From Sediminibacterium ginsengisoli (GTDB taxonomy: Bacteria; Bacteroidota; Bacteroidia; Chitinophagales; Chitinophagaceae): 44,089 nt of DNA. The notes under the pieces are model-generated. The model saw only the letters and a list, made by a program, of their open reading frames with translations, made no database searches and was not told where the DNA came from. Positions 25,966 to 35,480 of the stretch are shown in pieces. Within the stretch, counting starts at the first letter, position 1; every line of letters begins with the position of its first letter. Both the position numbers and the translations under genes were made by a program. Location of the stretch: positions 1-44,089 of the forward strand of contig CAMBEQ010000020.1 of the NCBI GenBank assembly GCA_945865545.1, read 5' to 3'.

Positions 25966-27069
25966 TTACTCCCATTTAAAAATTTTGAAGGCAATAGCAT
26001 ACACCACTACAATCCAAATGAGTAAAATAGAAATGTCGGGCCAAGAGGCCAGCAATCCTGTTCCTTCGAAAGATATATTACGCATCGCATTATTAAAATG
26101 TGTCAAAGGTAATATTTTACAAAAAGGCTGCATCCAAACAGGAAAATTATCAATAGAGAAAAAAGTACCCGCTAATAAAAATTGAGGCAGGGTGATGATA
26201 TTGGCTAAAGGCGGAATCGTACTTTCATTCTTAGCTACTCCACTTACAATAAAACCAAAGCCCATAAATAATATTAAAGCAATAAAACTTAAAACCATAA
26301 TACTTGCAAAAGTAACCCAGCCATTGACCAAAGTAAATTTGAAAGCAAAGTGTCCAATAGCAATAATTACTACTGCTGTAATTAATTGAAACAATACCCT
26401 ACTTAACGCTTCTCCTAATATAATATACAGCCGACGAATGGGGGTGGCATAAAATCTTTTCAAAACCAATTGCTGCCTTAAATTAAAAAACAAAAAGGCG
26501 ACACCAAAAACACCAGCACTTAATAAGGAAAAACCAAGTTGTCCTGGTAAAATAAAATCAATGGTGCGGTAAATGCGTCCAGGTACTTGTTGTACCGTAT
26601 TATTGACCACCGCAATTGTAGGCGTATTGGGGAATTCCGTTTGATTTATTTTACCAATCACCGAATTTAAAATGGATTTAACCAATTGAATGTTTTGCGG
26701 GTTAGCCGCTTCTGAGCTGGTTAAATTAATGATATAAGGTGCGTTGGTACTTTTAGATTTTTGTATGGAAAGCATCGCTGTAATTCGTCCTTTAGCTAAT
26801 TCACTTTTAATCTTATCTGCCTCTCCATGTACGAAGCTTAGACCTGGAATATTTTTAATAGCGGCAAACAATGCATTAGTGGTATCCGAATTTTTGTCCA
26901 TTACCACATTCACATTAATATTACTACCATTACTTAAAAAGCCAAAAACTAAAATGAAAATTAAGGGGAAGGCAAAGCTAAAAACAACCGCAGACGGACT
27001 TCTAAAAGTAGCCCTAAGGCTTGCTTTAGTAATCGCTAATAGGGCGGTAATTTGACTATAAGGACGCAT
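25966..27069 (-). CDS. ABC-2 type transporter permease without adjacent ATPase
   Basis: The 367-residue membrane protein has an N-terminal transmembrane helix (AVVFSFAFPLIFILVFGF), a periplasmic domain of about 130 residues, and five or six C-terminal helices, the layout of ABC2_membrane_3 permeases. The GSNINVNVVMDKNSDTTNA and NNTVQQVPGRIYRTIDFILPGQ segments and the late LANIITLPQFLLAGTFFSIDNFP loop are characteristic. The ATPase partner normally sits next door, but here the neighbours are sppA (4 bp upstream) and the abutting SRPBCC gene, so the ATPase must be encoded elsewhere or outside the window. Cargo unknown; lipid, drug or polysaccharide export are all possible. Confidence 0.88.
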   Translation of the reverse strand: MRPYSQITALLAITKASLRATFRSPSAVVFSFAFPLIFILVFGFLSNGSNINVNVVMDKNSDTTNALFAAIKNIPGLSFVHGEADKIKSELAKGRITAMLSIQKSKSTNAPYIINLTSSEAANPQNIQLVKSILNSVIGKINQTEFPNTPTIAVVNNTVQQVPGRIYRTIDFILPGQLGFSLLSAGVFGVAFLFFNLRQQLVLKRFYATPIRRLYIILGEALSRVLFQLITAVVIIAIGHFAFKFTLVNGWVTFASIMVLSFIALILFMGFGFIVSGVAKNESTIPPLANIITLPQFLLAGTFFSIDNFPVWMQPFCKILPLTHFNNAMRNISFEGTGLLASWPDISILLIWIVVVYAIAFKIFKWE

Positions 27070-27073
27070 AGCT

Positions 27074-28831
27074 TTAAGGATGATTCACTACAAAGATAGG
27101 CATTCGCGTTTGAGGTTGCCCCATCATTTGTTGGATGCTTTTTACTTGTTGTAAAGTTTCCCATTGAACTACGCCAATTTCTTCTTTGATTGCTTTTACC
27201 TTAATACTATTCTCATACCCATTAATCAATTCTTCAATAAAAGATTTATTCTCCGGATAGGACTTAATACTATACCCTTTTAAATGTGCCATTTTAGAGG
27301 CAGAAACAATGGCATCATTCAAAGTTCCAATTTTGTCAACTAACCCAATTTTTACAGCGTCTATTCCAATCCATACACGACCTTGTGCAATCGAGTCGAT
27401 ATAATTTACACTCTTTTTACGACCAATAGCCACTCTCGATTTAAAAGAAACATAGATACTGTCCACACTAGATTGCATAAACCTTTTTTCGGTTGCATTT
27501 AAAGTTCTTGTAGCAGAAGGCATATCGGCATATTGGCCAGTATTGACTCTATCAAAAGTAATACCCAATTTATTTTTCATAAACATCTCTACATTCGGTA
27601 TTACCGAAAATACACCAATGGATCCTGTGATAGTATTGGCATCGGCATAAATAGAATCCGCACCACATGCAATATAATATCCGCCAGAAGCCGCATAGTT
27701 TCCCATACTAACAATAACTGGTTTTTCTTTTTTTAGCAAATCAATCTCTCTCCAAATAATATCACTGGCCAATGAACTTCCTCCTGGCGAATTAACTCTT
27801 ATTACCACCGCATTGATGGAAGCATCTTTTCTTAATTTTTGTAACAATACACGATAATCATCACTCGCTATGGACCCATTTTGATCTTTACCCATTATAA
27901 TATCCCCATCTGCAAAAACGACTGCAATTTTTCCGCTACCCGAACCTCGGAGGGCAACGGATGCAGCATAATCATTGATGCTTACAAATGAAATAGATTG
28001 TTCTTTCTGAATATGTACTTTTTTGGCAATTAATTTTTTAACCTGATCATCATACAATAAACCATCTACTAAATGATATTGTAAAGCATCATTCGCATTT
28101 TGAATTTTACCCTCATTGGCTATTTCTTTCAAAGTAGCTATGTCTATTTTTCTTTTTTTAGCAGTACCTGCTAAGAAATTATTGTATAAGGCATTTAACC
28201 AAATGCCTGTTTGTAATTTATTGGCTTCAGACATTTGTGTATATCTAAAAGGCTCAGTGGCGCTTTTAAATTTTCCAGCATAAAAAACTTCAGGCTTAAT
28301 TTCTAATTTATCCAATAGCCCTTTTAAAAATAGTGTTTCATAAGAGAAGCCATTAAATTCTAGCCCCCCTTGAGGATGCGTATAAATTTCATCTGCCACA
28401 TTCCCAATCCAATACCCTTTTTGAGTAATGGTTTCTCCATAGGCAATAATAAATTTATTGGAAGCTTTAAAATCAATAAGGGCTTTCCTTATTTCTTCAG
28501 TGCTCGCATACCCATTCGGATTTTGTTGGCACTTGATATACATCCCTTTAATAGTTGAATCTTTTTTTGCATTCTTTATTAGCCCAATCAATTCAGATAA
28601 ACTAGGCACTTTGCCTTTCTTTTTATTTAATAATTCAGAAAAGGGATCCGATTTGGTTTGTTCCAGAAAATCTTCAGACATATCTATCACTAAAACCGAA
28701 TTAGCCTCAATTATTTTTTGTTCTTCACTAGAAAAACTTCCTGCAATACCTAACAGTATCAATAAGCCAAATAAACTAAAGATGAACAATGCCAATAAGG
28801 AGGCAAAAAAGGTTTTGAAAAAAATTTTCAT
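27074..28831 (-). CDS. sppA: Signal peptide peptidase SppA, 67K (double-domain) type
   Basis: The 585-residue membrane-anchored Ser/Lys protease degrades cleaved signal peptides. An N-terminal helix (about residues 5-32) anchors it in the inner membrane facing the periplasm. Two S49 repeats are visible: the first supplies the general-base lysine in GKFKSATEPF (K189), the second the nucleophile Ser382 in NYAASGGYYIACG, after RVNSPGGSSLASDIIW. Length matches the 67K form (about 590-620) rather than the short archaeal/Gram-positive form. It heads an operon with an ABC-2 permease (4-bp gap) and SRPBCC protein, and is divergent from folK. Confidence 0.95.
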   Translation of the reverse strand: MKIFFKTFFASLLALFIFSLFGLLILLGIAGSFSSEEQKIIEANSVLVIDMSEDFLEQTKSDPFSELLNKKKGKVPSLSELIGLIKNAKKDSTIKGMYIKCQQNPNGYASTEEIRKALIDFKASNKFIIAYGETITQKGYWIGNVADEIYTHPQGGLEFNGFSYETLFLKGLLDKLEIKPEVFYAGKFKSATEPFRYTQMSEANKLQTGIWLNALYNNFLAGTAKKRKIDIATLKEIANEGKIQNANDALQYHLVDGLLYDDQVKKLIAKKVHIQKEQSISFVSINDYAASVALRGSGSGKIAVVFADGDIIMGKDQNGSIASDDYRVLLQKLRKDASINAVVIRVNSPGGSSLASDIIWREIDLLKKEKPVIVSMGNYAASGGYYIACGADSIYADANTITGSIGVFSVIPNVEMFMKNKLGITFDRVNTGQYADMPSATRTLNATEKRFMQSSVDSIYVSFKSRVAIGRKKSVNYIDSIAQGRVWIGIDAVKIGLVDKIGTLNDAIVSASKMAHLKGYSIKSYPENKSFIEELINGYENSIKVKAIKEEIGVVQWETLQQVKSIQQMMGQPQTRMPIFVVNHP

Positions 28832-28932
28832 GTAGAATAAAATTAGTTTGCTCTTTTCCCCAAAATAGAGGGTTATAAAATAGGGTAAGGCTGTAAAATT
28901 ATGGATATTTGAGCTACTTTCAGCATACTTCT

Positions 28933-29421
28933 ATGAACAAAGCATACCTATTGATAGGCGGTAATATGGGCGACCGATTGGCAAACTTACAAGAAGCCAT
29001 TATTAATATTCGTGCGCATGCAGGGACTGTAGAAAAAATTTCTTCCATATATGAAACAGCCGCTTGGGGCAATACCCAACAGGAGGCTTTTTTGAATCAA
29101 GCTTTGCTTATTGAGACAATACATTCTGCAAGCCAGCTAATGTCTATTTTGTTGGATATTGAAATTAAACAAGGCAGAATAAGATCCATCCCTATGGGCC
29201 CCAGAACCATTGATATTGATATCATTTATTTTAATGACGATAGGATTGAAACCAAGGAATTAACCATCCCCCATCCAAGTATGTTTAAAAGAAACTTTGT
29301 ATTAATTCCACTAGTAGAAATTGCTCCAAACTACCTACACCCCATTTTACATAAAAGCAATTCAGCTTTACTTTCAGCATGTGCAGATGACTGCCTTGTG
29401 CATAAAAAAATTGAATTTTAA
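28933..29421 (+). CDS. folK: 2-amino-4-hydroxy-6-hydroxymethyldihydropteridine diphosphokinase
   Basis: The 162-residue HPPK transfers pyrophosphate from ATP to 6-hydroxymethyl-7,8-dihydropterin in folate biosynthesis. It starts MNKAYLLIGGNMGDRLANL, the family N-terminus, followed by SSIYETAAWG, FLNQALLIET (pterin pocket), GPRTIDIDIIYF (Mg-binding DxD) and IPHPSMFKRNFVLIPL. I chose the ATG at 28933; an in-frame TTG at 28909 would add eight residues (MSYFQHTS) that are outside the family pattern. It is divergent from sppA across about 100 bp. The dNK gene follows after 43 bp with its own promoter overlapping the folK end. Confidence 0.96.
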   Translation: MNKAYLLIGGNMGDRLANLQEAIINIRAHAGTVEKISSIYETAAWGNTQQEAFLNQALLIETIHSASQLMSILLDIEIKQGRIRSIPMGPRTIDIDIIYFNDDRIETKELTIPHPSMFKRNFVLIPLVEIAPNYLHPILHKSNSALLSACADDCLVHKKIEF

Positions 29422-29442
29422 GCGCGCTCCTGCCTATATTTG
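29411..29442 (+). promoter_or_regulatory. Bacteroidota-type promoter for the deoxynucleoside kinase gene
   Basis: TTG at 29411-29413 (inside the last codons of folK) and TATATTTG at 29435-29442 are 21 nt apart, within the known range. The -7 box is 22 nt before the ATG at 29465. It would let the kinase be expressed apart from folK. Confidence 0.5.
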
Positions 29443-29464
29443 AAAACGTAGTACGAATCAGCAT

Positions 29465-30097
29465 ATGAAGTATCATTACATCGCTATTGAAGGAAATATT
29501 GGAGCCGGAAAAACAACCCTTTCGCAACTCTTGTCACAACATTACAATGCAAAGTTGGTTTTAGAAGAGTTTGCCGACAACCCTTTCTTAACTAAGTTTT
29601 ATGAAAATCCAAAACAATACGCCTTTCCTTTAGAATTATTTTTTTTAGCAGAAAGATTTAAACAACAACAAGAACTCATAAAAAACAATGACTTATTTCA
29701 ACAAGTCACCATATCTGATTATTTATTTACTAAATGTTTATTGTTTGCAAAAGTTAATTTACCTGAGGAAGAATTTAGATTGTATCAAAAAATGTTTGAC
29801 GTTTTTTTTCAGCAACTCACTCCGCCCGATATTTTAATTTATTTACACGCCCCTGTCAATAAATTACAAACCAATATCAAAAAAAGGAATCGAAAATTTG
29901 AACAATCCATTCCAGATGAATACTTATATAAAATTCAAGAAACCTATACCAGCTACATTAAGCAACACCATATTAAGACCATTTTTATAGACGCTAGTAA
30001 TGCCGATTTTTTATACAATGAGGCGCATTTGAAGGTGATTACAGATGCTTTAGAAAAAGAAATAGAAGAAGGGCAACATTATTACAGTTTGCCTTAA
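29465..30097 (+). CDS. Deoxynucleoside kinase (dCK/dGK-type)
   Basis: The 210-residue enzyme phosphorylates deoxynucleosides in the salvage pathway. P-loop GNIGAGKTTLSQLL (about residues 9-22) is followed by LVLEEFADNPFLTKFYENP (catalytic Glu region), LELFFLAERFKQ (substrate-site helix), and ISDYLFTKCLLFA in place of the DRS motif. The lid segment KRNRKFEQ (about residues 140-147) supplies arginines. These features match the dNK family; the base specificity (dA/dG/dC) cannot be read reliably. It lies between folK and the MFS gene (9-bp gap), and complements the purine nucleoside phosphorylase at 19487-20314 as a second salvage enzyme in the window. Confidence 0.93.
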   Translation: MKYHYIAIEGNIGAGKTTLSQLLSQHYNAKLVLEEFADNPFLTKFYENPKQYAFPLELFFLAERFKQQQELIKNNDLFQQVTISDYLFTKCLLFAKVNLPEEEFRLYQKMFDVFFQQLTPPDILIYLHAPVNKLQTNIKKRNRKFEQSIPDEYLYKIQETYTSYIKQHHIKTIFIDASNADFLYNEAHLKVITDALEKEIEEGQHYYSLP

Positions 30098-30106
30098 CTT
30101 TAATCA

Positions 30107-31381
30107 ATGGATAGTACCGCTCCAATAAAGCAAGACCCTTTTGCATCCCTAAAGATTAAAGAATTTAGAAATTTAATGTTGGGTCGATTCCTATTTATAA
30201 TGGGCCTTAGAATGATGGGCACTTTGGTAGGTTGGTGGATTTATGAATTAACCAATGCCCCCTTTGCTATTGGATTGATTGGACTTGCCGAAGTCATCCC
30301 CGCTGTTTCACTGGCCTTGTATGCAGGACACGTAATTGATATAAGTGAAAAAAGAAAACTGCTCTTAAGAGGGGTGAGTTTGTATTGGATATGCGCAATA
30401 GTATTATTAGGCTTATCTATTTATAATGACAAAACAGATATTTCCAATAACCTTCAGGCAAACCGTTCACTTTTTGTTGCAATAGGTATTTACTTTCTTG
30501 TTTTTTGCACAGGCATTATACGGTCCTTCACAGGGCCTAGCTTTGGTACCATTGTGGGAAATATAATGCCTAAAGAGCTTCTTCAAAATGCCACTACTTG
30601 GAGCCAAGGCATTTGGCTAACTGCCTCCATATTGGGGCATGCCATTGTAGGCTTTATTATTGCAGGTTTTGGACATACAGGGGCTTTGATTAGTGTGGTA
30701 TCCCTTGTTTCAGTTGGCTATTTATTTATTGCAAAAATAAAACCAATACCACCACATATTGACTTAGTGGTGAATCAAAAAACACTAGAGAGTGTTAAAG
30801 AAGGTTTACGTTTTGTTTTTAACACCAAAGAAGTATTCGGTGCTCTATCATTGGATTTGTTTGCGGTATTATTTGGAGGCGCAGTAGCGATGATTCCCGT
30901 TTACGCAGTGGATATTTTAAAAGTGGGGCCCATTGGATTTGGTTGGTTGAATGCGGCATCAGACATAGGCGCAATTTTAATTATTTTTATCATTACTTTA
31001 TTTCCAGTGCATAAGGCACAAGGAAAAAAATTACTCATCGCCGTGGGCGGATTTGGATTATGTATTATCGTATTTGCTTTATCAAAATTATTCTGGCTTT
31101 CCTTCGCTGCTTTATTATTAAGTGGGATACTAGATGGATTTAGTATGATTGTAAGAGGTACCATTGTTCAACTAAAAACCCCCGATCATATGCGCGGAAG
31201 GGTCATGAGTGTGAATTCCATGTTTATCAATAGCAGCAATGAATTTGGTCAATTTGAAAGTGGTGTAGCTGCCAAATTATTAGGTGTGATTCCTTCGGTT
31301 GTTTTTGGTGGGGCCATGACTTTAATTGTGGTTTTTACCACTTGGTTTAAAGCCCCTTCTTTAAGAAAAATGGAATATTAA
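30107..31381 (+). CDS. MFS transporter (MFS_3-like)
   Basis: The 424-residue protein has about 12 transmembrane segments and a degenerate motif A (AGHVIDISEKRKLLLRG, about residues 67-83). The region TGIIRSFTGPSFGTIVGNIMPKELLQNATTW and the later TPDHMRGRVMSVNSMFINSSNEFGQFESG match the MFS_3 (enterobactin exporter EntS-like) group, where the xxRGRVMSV element is typical. Substrate unknown; no siderophore genes are near. It starts 9 bp after the kinase gene and its last 4 bases overlap the convergent YkgJ-type gene. Confidence 0.9.
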   Translation: MDSTAPIKQDPFASLKIKEFRNLMLGRFLFIMGLRMMGTLVGWWIYELTNAPFAIGLIGLAEVIPAVSLALYAGHVIDISEKRKLLLRGVSLYWICAIVLLGLSIYNDKTDISNNLQANRSLFVAIGIYFLVFCTGIIRSFTGPSFGTIVGNIMPKELLQNATTWSQGIWLTASILGHAIVGFIIAGFGHTGALISVVSLVSVGYLFIAKIKPIPPHIDLVVNQKTLESVKEGLRFVFNTKEVFGALSLDLFAVLFGGAVAMIPVYAVDILKVGPIGFGWLNAASDIGAILIIFIITLFPVHKAQGKKLLIAVGGFGLCIIVFALSKLFWLSFAALLLSGILDGFSMIVRGTIVQLKTPDHMRGRVMSVNSMFINSSNEFGQFESGVAAKLLGVIPSVVFGGAMTLIVVFTTWFKAPSLRKMEY

Positions 31382-31854
31382 GCGAGCAATCCAATCATAA
31401 CATCATGCACGATTGGACAAAATTCTACATTTTTCATAGTAATCGGGATACGTTTAAAAAAAACATCTTCGTCTGTATAGGGGAATCTTTGGCAATCGGT
31501 AGGTCGATGCTCATAAATACTACAAGCATTGTCTGCCCCTAAAAATGGACATGGCTTAGTATTAGCTACGTAATCTCCCTCTTGGTCCATTGACAAATAA
31601 GTATCAATAAAGGCGGTTTCTTTCATTCTTAAATACTTACTAATTCTTTTAATATCGGGCATCTTAAATCGGGGAGAATAGTTTTTACAACATCTAGCAC
31701 AATCCAAACAGTTAATTTTCTCAAAAGCTGCTTCATGTAAAGGGGGCAATTGTTTTAATATTTTCCGCTTGTCCACCCTTTTTAAAAAATTTTGAAATTT
31801 TTTAAGCGTCTCTGGAGCTGGTAATTCGTATAATTGTTCAATAGATAAAGCCAT
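31378..31854 (-). CDS. YkgJ-type CxxCxxCC zinc/iron-chelating domain protein
   Basis: The 158-residue cytoplasmic protein carries the CxxCxxCC signature of PF03692 in INCLDCARCCKNY (near residue 48-56), then KPCPFLGADNACSIYEHRPTDCQRFP, and a final Cys in NVEFCPIV. These cysteines form a metal or Fe-S cluster site; the exact role of the family is unsettled. Length is typical. It converges on the MFS gene with a 4-bp overlap and is divergent from gcvP, with a good promoter of its own 10 bp upstream. Confidence 0.92.
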   Translation of the reverse strand: MALSIEQLYELPAPETLKKFQNFLKRVDKRKILKQLPPLHEAAFEKINCLDCARCCKNYSPRFKMPDIKRISKYLRMKETAFIDTYLSMDQEGDYVANTKPCPFLGADNACSIYEHRPTDCQRFPYTDEDVFFKRIPITMKNVEFCPIVHDVMIGLLA

Positions 31855-31864
31855 AATAGTGAGT

Positions 31865-31895
31865 CAAAGATAAACTATTTGGCACTCATCCACAA
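31865..31895 (-). promoter_or_regulatory. Bacteroidota-type promoter for the YkgJ-type gene
   Basis: TATCTTTG (31872-31865, minus strand) and TTG (31895-31893) are 20 nt apart. The -7 box lies 10 nt before the ATG at 31854, giving a very short leader. Confidence 0.6.
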
Positions 31896-31942
31896 GCTTT
31901 CCCCACCTAGAGGCTAGTTAACAAATAAGGGTTAGTTTTTTG

Positions 31943-31950
31943 TATCTTTG
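31943..31950 (+). promoter_or_regulatory. -7 promoter element for gcvP
   Basis: TATCTTTG is an exact match to the preferred -7 box, 26 nt before the gcvP ATG. The best -33 candidate is TTA about 22 nt upstream, one base off TTG. No glycine riboswitch fold is seen in this short leader. Confidence 0.55.
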
Positions 31951-31976
31951 AATCCATTTTTTAAACCACCCTATTT

Positions 31977-34832
31977 ATGTTGCAATTGAACCCGAACGGA
32001 GCAGAATTTATCAAAAGACATATTGGCCCCAATGCCCAAGACACCCAAAAAATGTTAGACACTATTGGTATAAAATCGATAGAAGAATTAATTGAAAAAA
32101 CAATCCCCAATAACATACGTTCGAAAAAAGCAATGCAAATTCCAGAAGGACTGTCCGAATTTGAAATGTTGCAATTTTTAAAAACCATTGCAGAAAAAAA
32201 TATAGTGGCTACTAATTTTATTGGCCAAGGTTATTATGGTACCATCACCCCAAGTGTGATTCTTAGAAATATTTTTGAAAATCCAGGTTGGTATACACAG
32301 TACACACCGTATCAAGCAGAAATTGCGCAAGGACGTTTAGAAAGTTTATTGAATTTTCAAACCATGGTTTGTGATTTTACAGGCCTACCTATTGCCAATG
32401 CTTCCTTATTAGACGAAGCTACTGCAGCAGCCGAAGCTATGGCTATGATTTTTAATCATGTTAATAAAAGCGATATTGTTACCCAACCAAAACTATTTGT
32501 GGATAGCGCGATATTCCCACAAACCAAAGACGTTTTAGTTACCCGAGCTAAACCCATTAACATTGAAATTGTAGAAGCCGATTATACAAGCACTAAGATA
32601 GATGGAAGTTATTTTGGTGCCATTTTACAATACCCAAACAACACGGGCAGCATTGAAGATTATACAAAGTTCATTGATCAAGTGCATGCAGCAGGTGGTT
32701 TAGTTATTTTAGTAGCTGATATTTTAGCACTAAGTTTATTAAAAAGCCCTGGCGAATTAAATGCAGATGTAGCGGTAGGCAATACACAACGTTTTGGGGT
32801 ACCCATTGGATTTGGCGGACCACATGCTGCTTATTTTGCCACCAAAGATGAATTTAAAAGAGGCATGCCTGGCAGATTAATTGGTGTCAGTGTAGATGCG
32901 CAAGGCAATAGAGCTTTAAGAATGGCTTTGCAAACCAGAGAGCAACATATTAAAAGAGAAAAAGCAACTTCCAATATTTGTACGGCCCAAGCATTGCTAG
33001 CCAATATGGCGGTGATGTATGCAGTATATCATGGACCCGCTGGCATAAAAAAGATTGCAAGTAAAGTGCATGGATTAGCTCAGTTATTGGATGCACAATT
33101 ACAAAGCCTTGGACTGACTCAAGTAAATAAATATTATTTTGATACGCTTCATGTAAAAGGAATAGATGCCACTTCTCTTAGTAAAGCAGCCTTGGCTGAA
33201 AATATAAATTTTAGATACCATCAAGATGGTAGCATTAGTATCACCATAGACGAAACTATTACTGAAAAAGAAATTTCTGCTGTCGTAGCCCTTTTTGAAA
33301 AAATAACAGGCAAAAAAGCCAATGGAAAAGCAAGCAGCGCAATAGCTATCCCTAATGCGCTTCAAAGAGCATCTACTTATTTGCAACATCCTGTATTTAA
33401 CATTCATCATAGTGAAACACAAATGATGCGTTACATCAAGCAATTGGAAAATAAAGATTTGTCTTTAAATACCAGCATGATTAGTTTAGGTAGTTGCACA
33501 ATGAAATTAAATGCTGCCACTGAAATGATTCCTGTAAGCTGGCCTGCATTTAGTTCCTTACATCCCTTTGCGCCAAGTAGCCAAACAAAAGGCTATCAAG
33601 AAATGGCTAAAGAATTAAGTGATTATTTATGTCAAACCACCGGCTTTACGGCTTGTAGTTTACAACCCAATAGTGGTGCACAAGGTGAGTACGCAGGTTT
33701 ATTAACCATACGCGCTTATCATGAGCATCATGGACAAGCCCATAGAAATATTGTCTTAATTCCTATTAGCGCCCACGGAACTAATCCTGCAAGTGCTGTC
33801 ATGGCAGGCTTTAAAGTCATTGTGGTGTCCTGTGATGATGCTGGAAATATTGATATGAAAGATTTAAAAGACAAAGCAATACTTCACAAAGATAATTTAG
33901 GTGCATTAATGGTAACCTACCCATCTACTCATGGTGTTTTTGAAGAAACCATTATTGATATTTGTGGAACGATTCATGAATTCGGAGGTTTGGTATATAT
34001 GGACGGTGCCAATATGAATGCGCAGGTTGGATTAACTAGCCCAGGTAATATTGGTGCAGATGTTTGTCATTTGAATTTACACAAAACTTTTGCCATCCCA
34101 CATGGAGGTGGCGGCCCTGGCATGGGACCAATTTGTGTGAATGATAAATTAGCCCCCTTCTTACCTGGCCATGTACATACCCAAAATAAAATAGGTGCAG
34201 TGAGTGCAGCTCCGATTGGCTCTGCAAGTATTTTATTAATTAGCTATGCTTACATCAAAATGCTTGGTGCCACTGGATTGCAATTGGCCACGGCTTATGC
34301 TATTTTGAATGCTAATTATATGAAAAATAGATTAGAAAAAAATTATTCAATATTGTATGCAGGTAAAAATGGTACTTGCGCACATGAATTTATTATAGAT
34401 TTAAGACCTTTCAAAGCAAGTGCTGGTATCGAATCTGAAGATGTTGCTAAAAGATTAATTGATTATGGCTTTCATGCCCCTACAGTTAGTTTCCCAGTAG
34501 CAGGAACTATTATGATTGAGCCTACAGAAAGCGAAGACAAAGCAGAACTAGACCGTTTTTGCGATGCCTTGATTGCTATTCATGATGAAATAAAAGCTAT
34601 TGAAAATGGCACACTTGATAAAATAGACAACCCATTAAAAAATGCGCCTCATACACAAAAAGTAATTTGTGCCAATGAATGGAGCCATGCTTATACAAGA
34701 CAAGAAGCAGCCTTCCCATTGTATTATGTGCAACAAAATAAATTTTGGCCAACGGTAGCAAGAGTGAACAATACCCACGGTGATCGTAATTTAATATGTA
34801 CCTGCGAACCCGTAGCTTCTTATGCCGAATAG
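31977..34832 (+). CDS. gcvP: Glycine dehydrogenase (decarboxylating), P-protein
   Basis: The 951-residue single-chain P-protein of the glycine cleavage system decarboxylates glycine and passes the aminomethyl group to lipoylated GcvH. The N-terminal half begins [16 protein letters not shown] and has [16 protein letters not shown]; the C-terminal half carries the PLP lysine K703 in [21 protein letters not shown] and the [13 protein letters not shown] loop. Length is typical of the fused alpha/beta form. GcvT and GcvH are not adjacent, as is usual in this phylum. It is monocistronic, between a -7 promoter box at 31943 and the hairpin at 34871-34900. Confidence 0.98.
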   Translation: MLQLNPNGAEFIKRHIGPNAQDTQKMLDTIGIKSIEELIEKTIPNNIRSKKAMQIPEGLSEFEMLQFLKTIAEKNIVATNFIGQGYYGTITPSVILRNIFENPGWYTQYTPYQAEIAQGRLESLLNFQTMVCDFTGLPIANASLLDEATAAAEAMAMIFNHVNKSDIVTQPKLFVDSAIFPQTKDVLVTRAKPINIEIVEADYTSTKIDGSYFGAILQYPNNTGSIEDYTKFIDQVHAAGGLVILVADILALSLLKSPGELNADVAVGNTQRFGVPIGFGGPHAAYFATKDEFKRGMPGRLIGVSVDAQGNRALRMALQTREQHIKREKATSNICTAQALLANMAVMYAVYHGPAGIKKIASKVHGLAQLLDAQLQSLGLTQVNKYYFDTLHVKGIDATSLSKAALAENINFRYHQDGSISITIDETITEKEISAVVALFEKITGKKANGKASSAIAIPNALQRASTYLQHPVFNIHHSETQMMRYIKQLENKDLSLNTSMISLGSCTMKLNAATEMIPVSWPAFSSLHPFAPSSQTKGYQEMAKELSDYLCQTTGFTACSLQPNSGAQGEYAGLLTIRAYHEHHGQAHRNIVLIPISAHGTNPASAVMAGFKVIVVSCDDAGNIDMKDLKDKAILHKDNLGALMVTYPSTHGVFEETIIDICGTIHEFGGLVYMDGANMNAQVGLTSPGNIGADVCHLNLHKTFAIPHGGGGPGMGPICVNDKLAPFLPGHVHTQNKIGAVSAAPIGSASILLISYAYIKMLGATGLQLATAYAILNANYMKNRLEKNYSILYAGKNGTCAHEFIIDLRPFKASAGIESEDVAKRLIDYGFHAPTVSFPVAGTIMIEPTESEDKAELDRFCDALIAIHDEIKAIENGTLDKIDNPLKNAPHTQKVICANEWSHAYTRQEAAFPLYYVQQNKFWPTVARVNNTHGDRNLICTCEPVASYAE

Positions 34833-34870
34833 CATGAAGGAGGCATGTTAAAATAAATAATTACTACGAA

Positions 34871-34900
34871 AAAAGGAGCTACTAAATAGTGGCTCCTTTT
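34871..34900. terminator. Bidirectional rho-independent terminator after gcvP
   Basis: AAAAGGAGC-T-ACT (34871-34883) pairs with AGT-G-GCTCCTTTT (34888-34900), a 13-bp stem with one G-T wobble and a 4-nt AAAT loop. T-rich sequence follows on the plus strand (TATTTTAATT), and the A-run before it gives a T-tract on the minus strand, so it should serve both gcvP and the convergent HTH gene. Confidence 0.8.
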
Positions 34901-34935
34901 TATTTTAATTACGTAGCTCTATTTTTTGTATCCCA

Positions 34936-35379
34936 TTAGGTTCCAAAAGAGGTTTGCTGATGGTCAAAATTTTCTTGAACTATCCCTGTTTTATTATTGG
35001 TAATCACCTCATACAAAGAAATTATTTTGTCTTTGTCCTTAATGACTACTTGTAATTTCTCTAAGTCGGATTCTAAGTTTTTCATTTTTTTATTCTCGGC
35101 TTCGTATTTACTAATATATTCGTCTACTTGCATGGTTTGACCCGAGGTCTGATAAACGTCAAGAGGTGAAATCATTTGTCCTTGGCCATTAAGCACCCAT
35201 AAAATATTTAGTTCGGCATAATATTCATCAATTTTAATTAAAATATCAGAACCCACTGAGCCCAGATTTCTTAATTGTTTTGAAAAATATCCATTCGATA
35301 AGCCTATCCTTTTCTCAAAGGAATGCGGAGAAATAGACTTGAATTGCAAATAAAGATTGATTCTTTCAATTGGTTTCAT
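34936..35379 (-). CDS. Small helix-turn-helix regulator with C-terminal coiled coil
   Basis: The 147-residue protein starts with an XRE-like DNA-binding domain of about 70 residues: SPHSFEKRIGLSNGYFSKQLR gives the two HTH helices, and the following IKIDEYYAELNILWVLNGQGQMI is the characteristic end of the Bacteroidota C1-like HTH group. Residues about 85-125 (YISKYEAENKKMKNLESDLEKLQ) form a probable coiled coil for dimerisation; the tail is polar. There is no peptidase or ligand domain, so it is not a LexA/CI-type repressor. It lies 101 bp downstream of the ABC-F gene on the same strand, and a tandem 22-bp repeat sits 53-96 bp before its start, a possible self-operator. Targets unknown. Confidence 0.75.
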   Translation of the reverse strand: MKPIERINLYLQFKSISPHSFEKRIGLSNGYFSKQLRNLGSVGSDILIKIDEYYAELNILWVLNGQGQMISPLDVYQTSGQTMQVDEYISKYEAENKKMKNLESDLEKLQVVIKDKDKIISLYEVITNNKTGIVQENFDHQQTSFGT

Positions 35380-35431
35380 GTGTATATGTTTTAATTCAGA
35401 TACAATTTATTCCTATTGAAAATAGATTTAA

Positions 35432-35475
35432 AAATACTTAGGCCTCATTTTTTAAATACTTGGGCCTCATTTTTT
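35432..35475. repeat. Tandem direct repeat, two 22-bp units
   Basis: Units 35432-35453 and 35454-35475 differ at one base (A at 35440 against G at 35462). Each contains the GC-rich core GGCCTCA within A/T-rich flanks ending in six T. They sit between the ABC-F stop (35481) and the HTH gene start (35379), 53-96 bp upstream of the latter. Side-by-side operator copies or a recent duplication are both possible. Confidence 0.8.
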
Positions 35476-35480
35476 AAAAA

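Noticed and set aside
28458..28835. 125-residue open frame opposite the start of sppA
   Set aside because: Antisense to the SppA signal/anchor and first domain; no recognisable domain.
28909..28932. Upstream TTG start for folK
   Set aside because: The eight added residues precede the normal HPPK N-terminus and the ATG at 28933 begins exactly at the family start.
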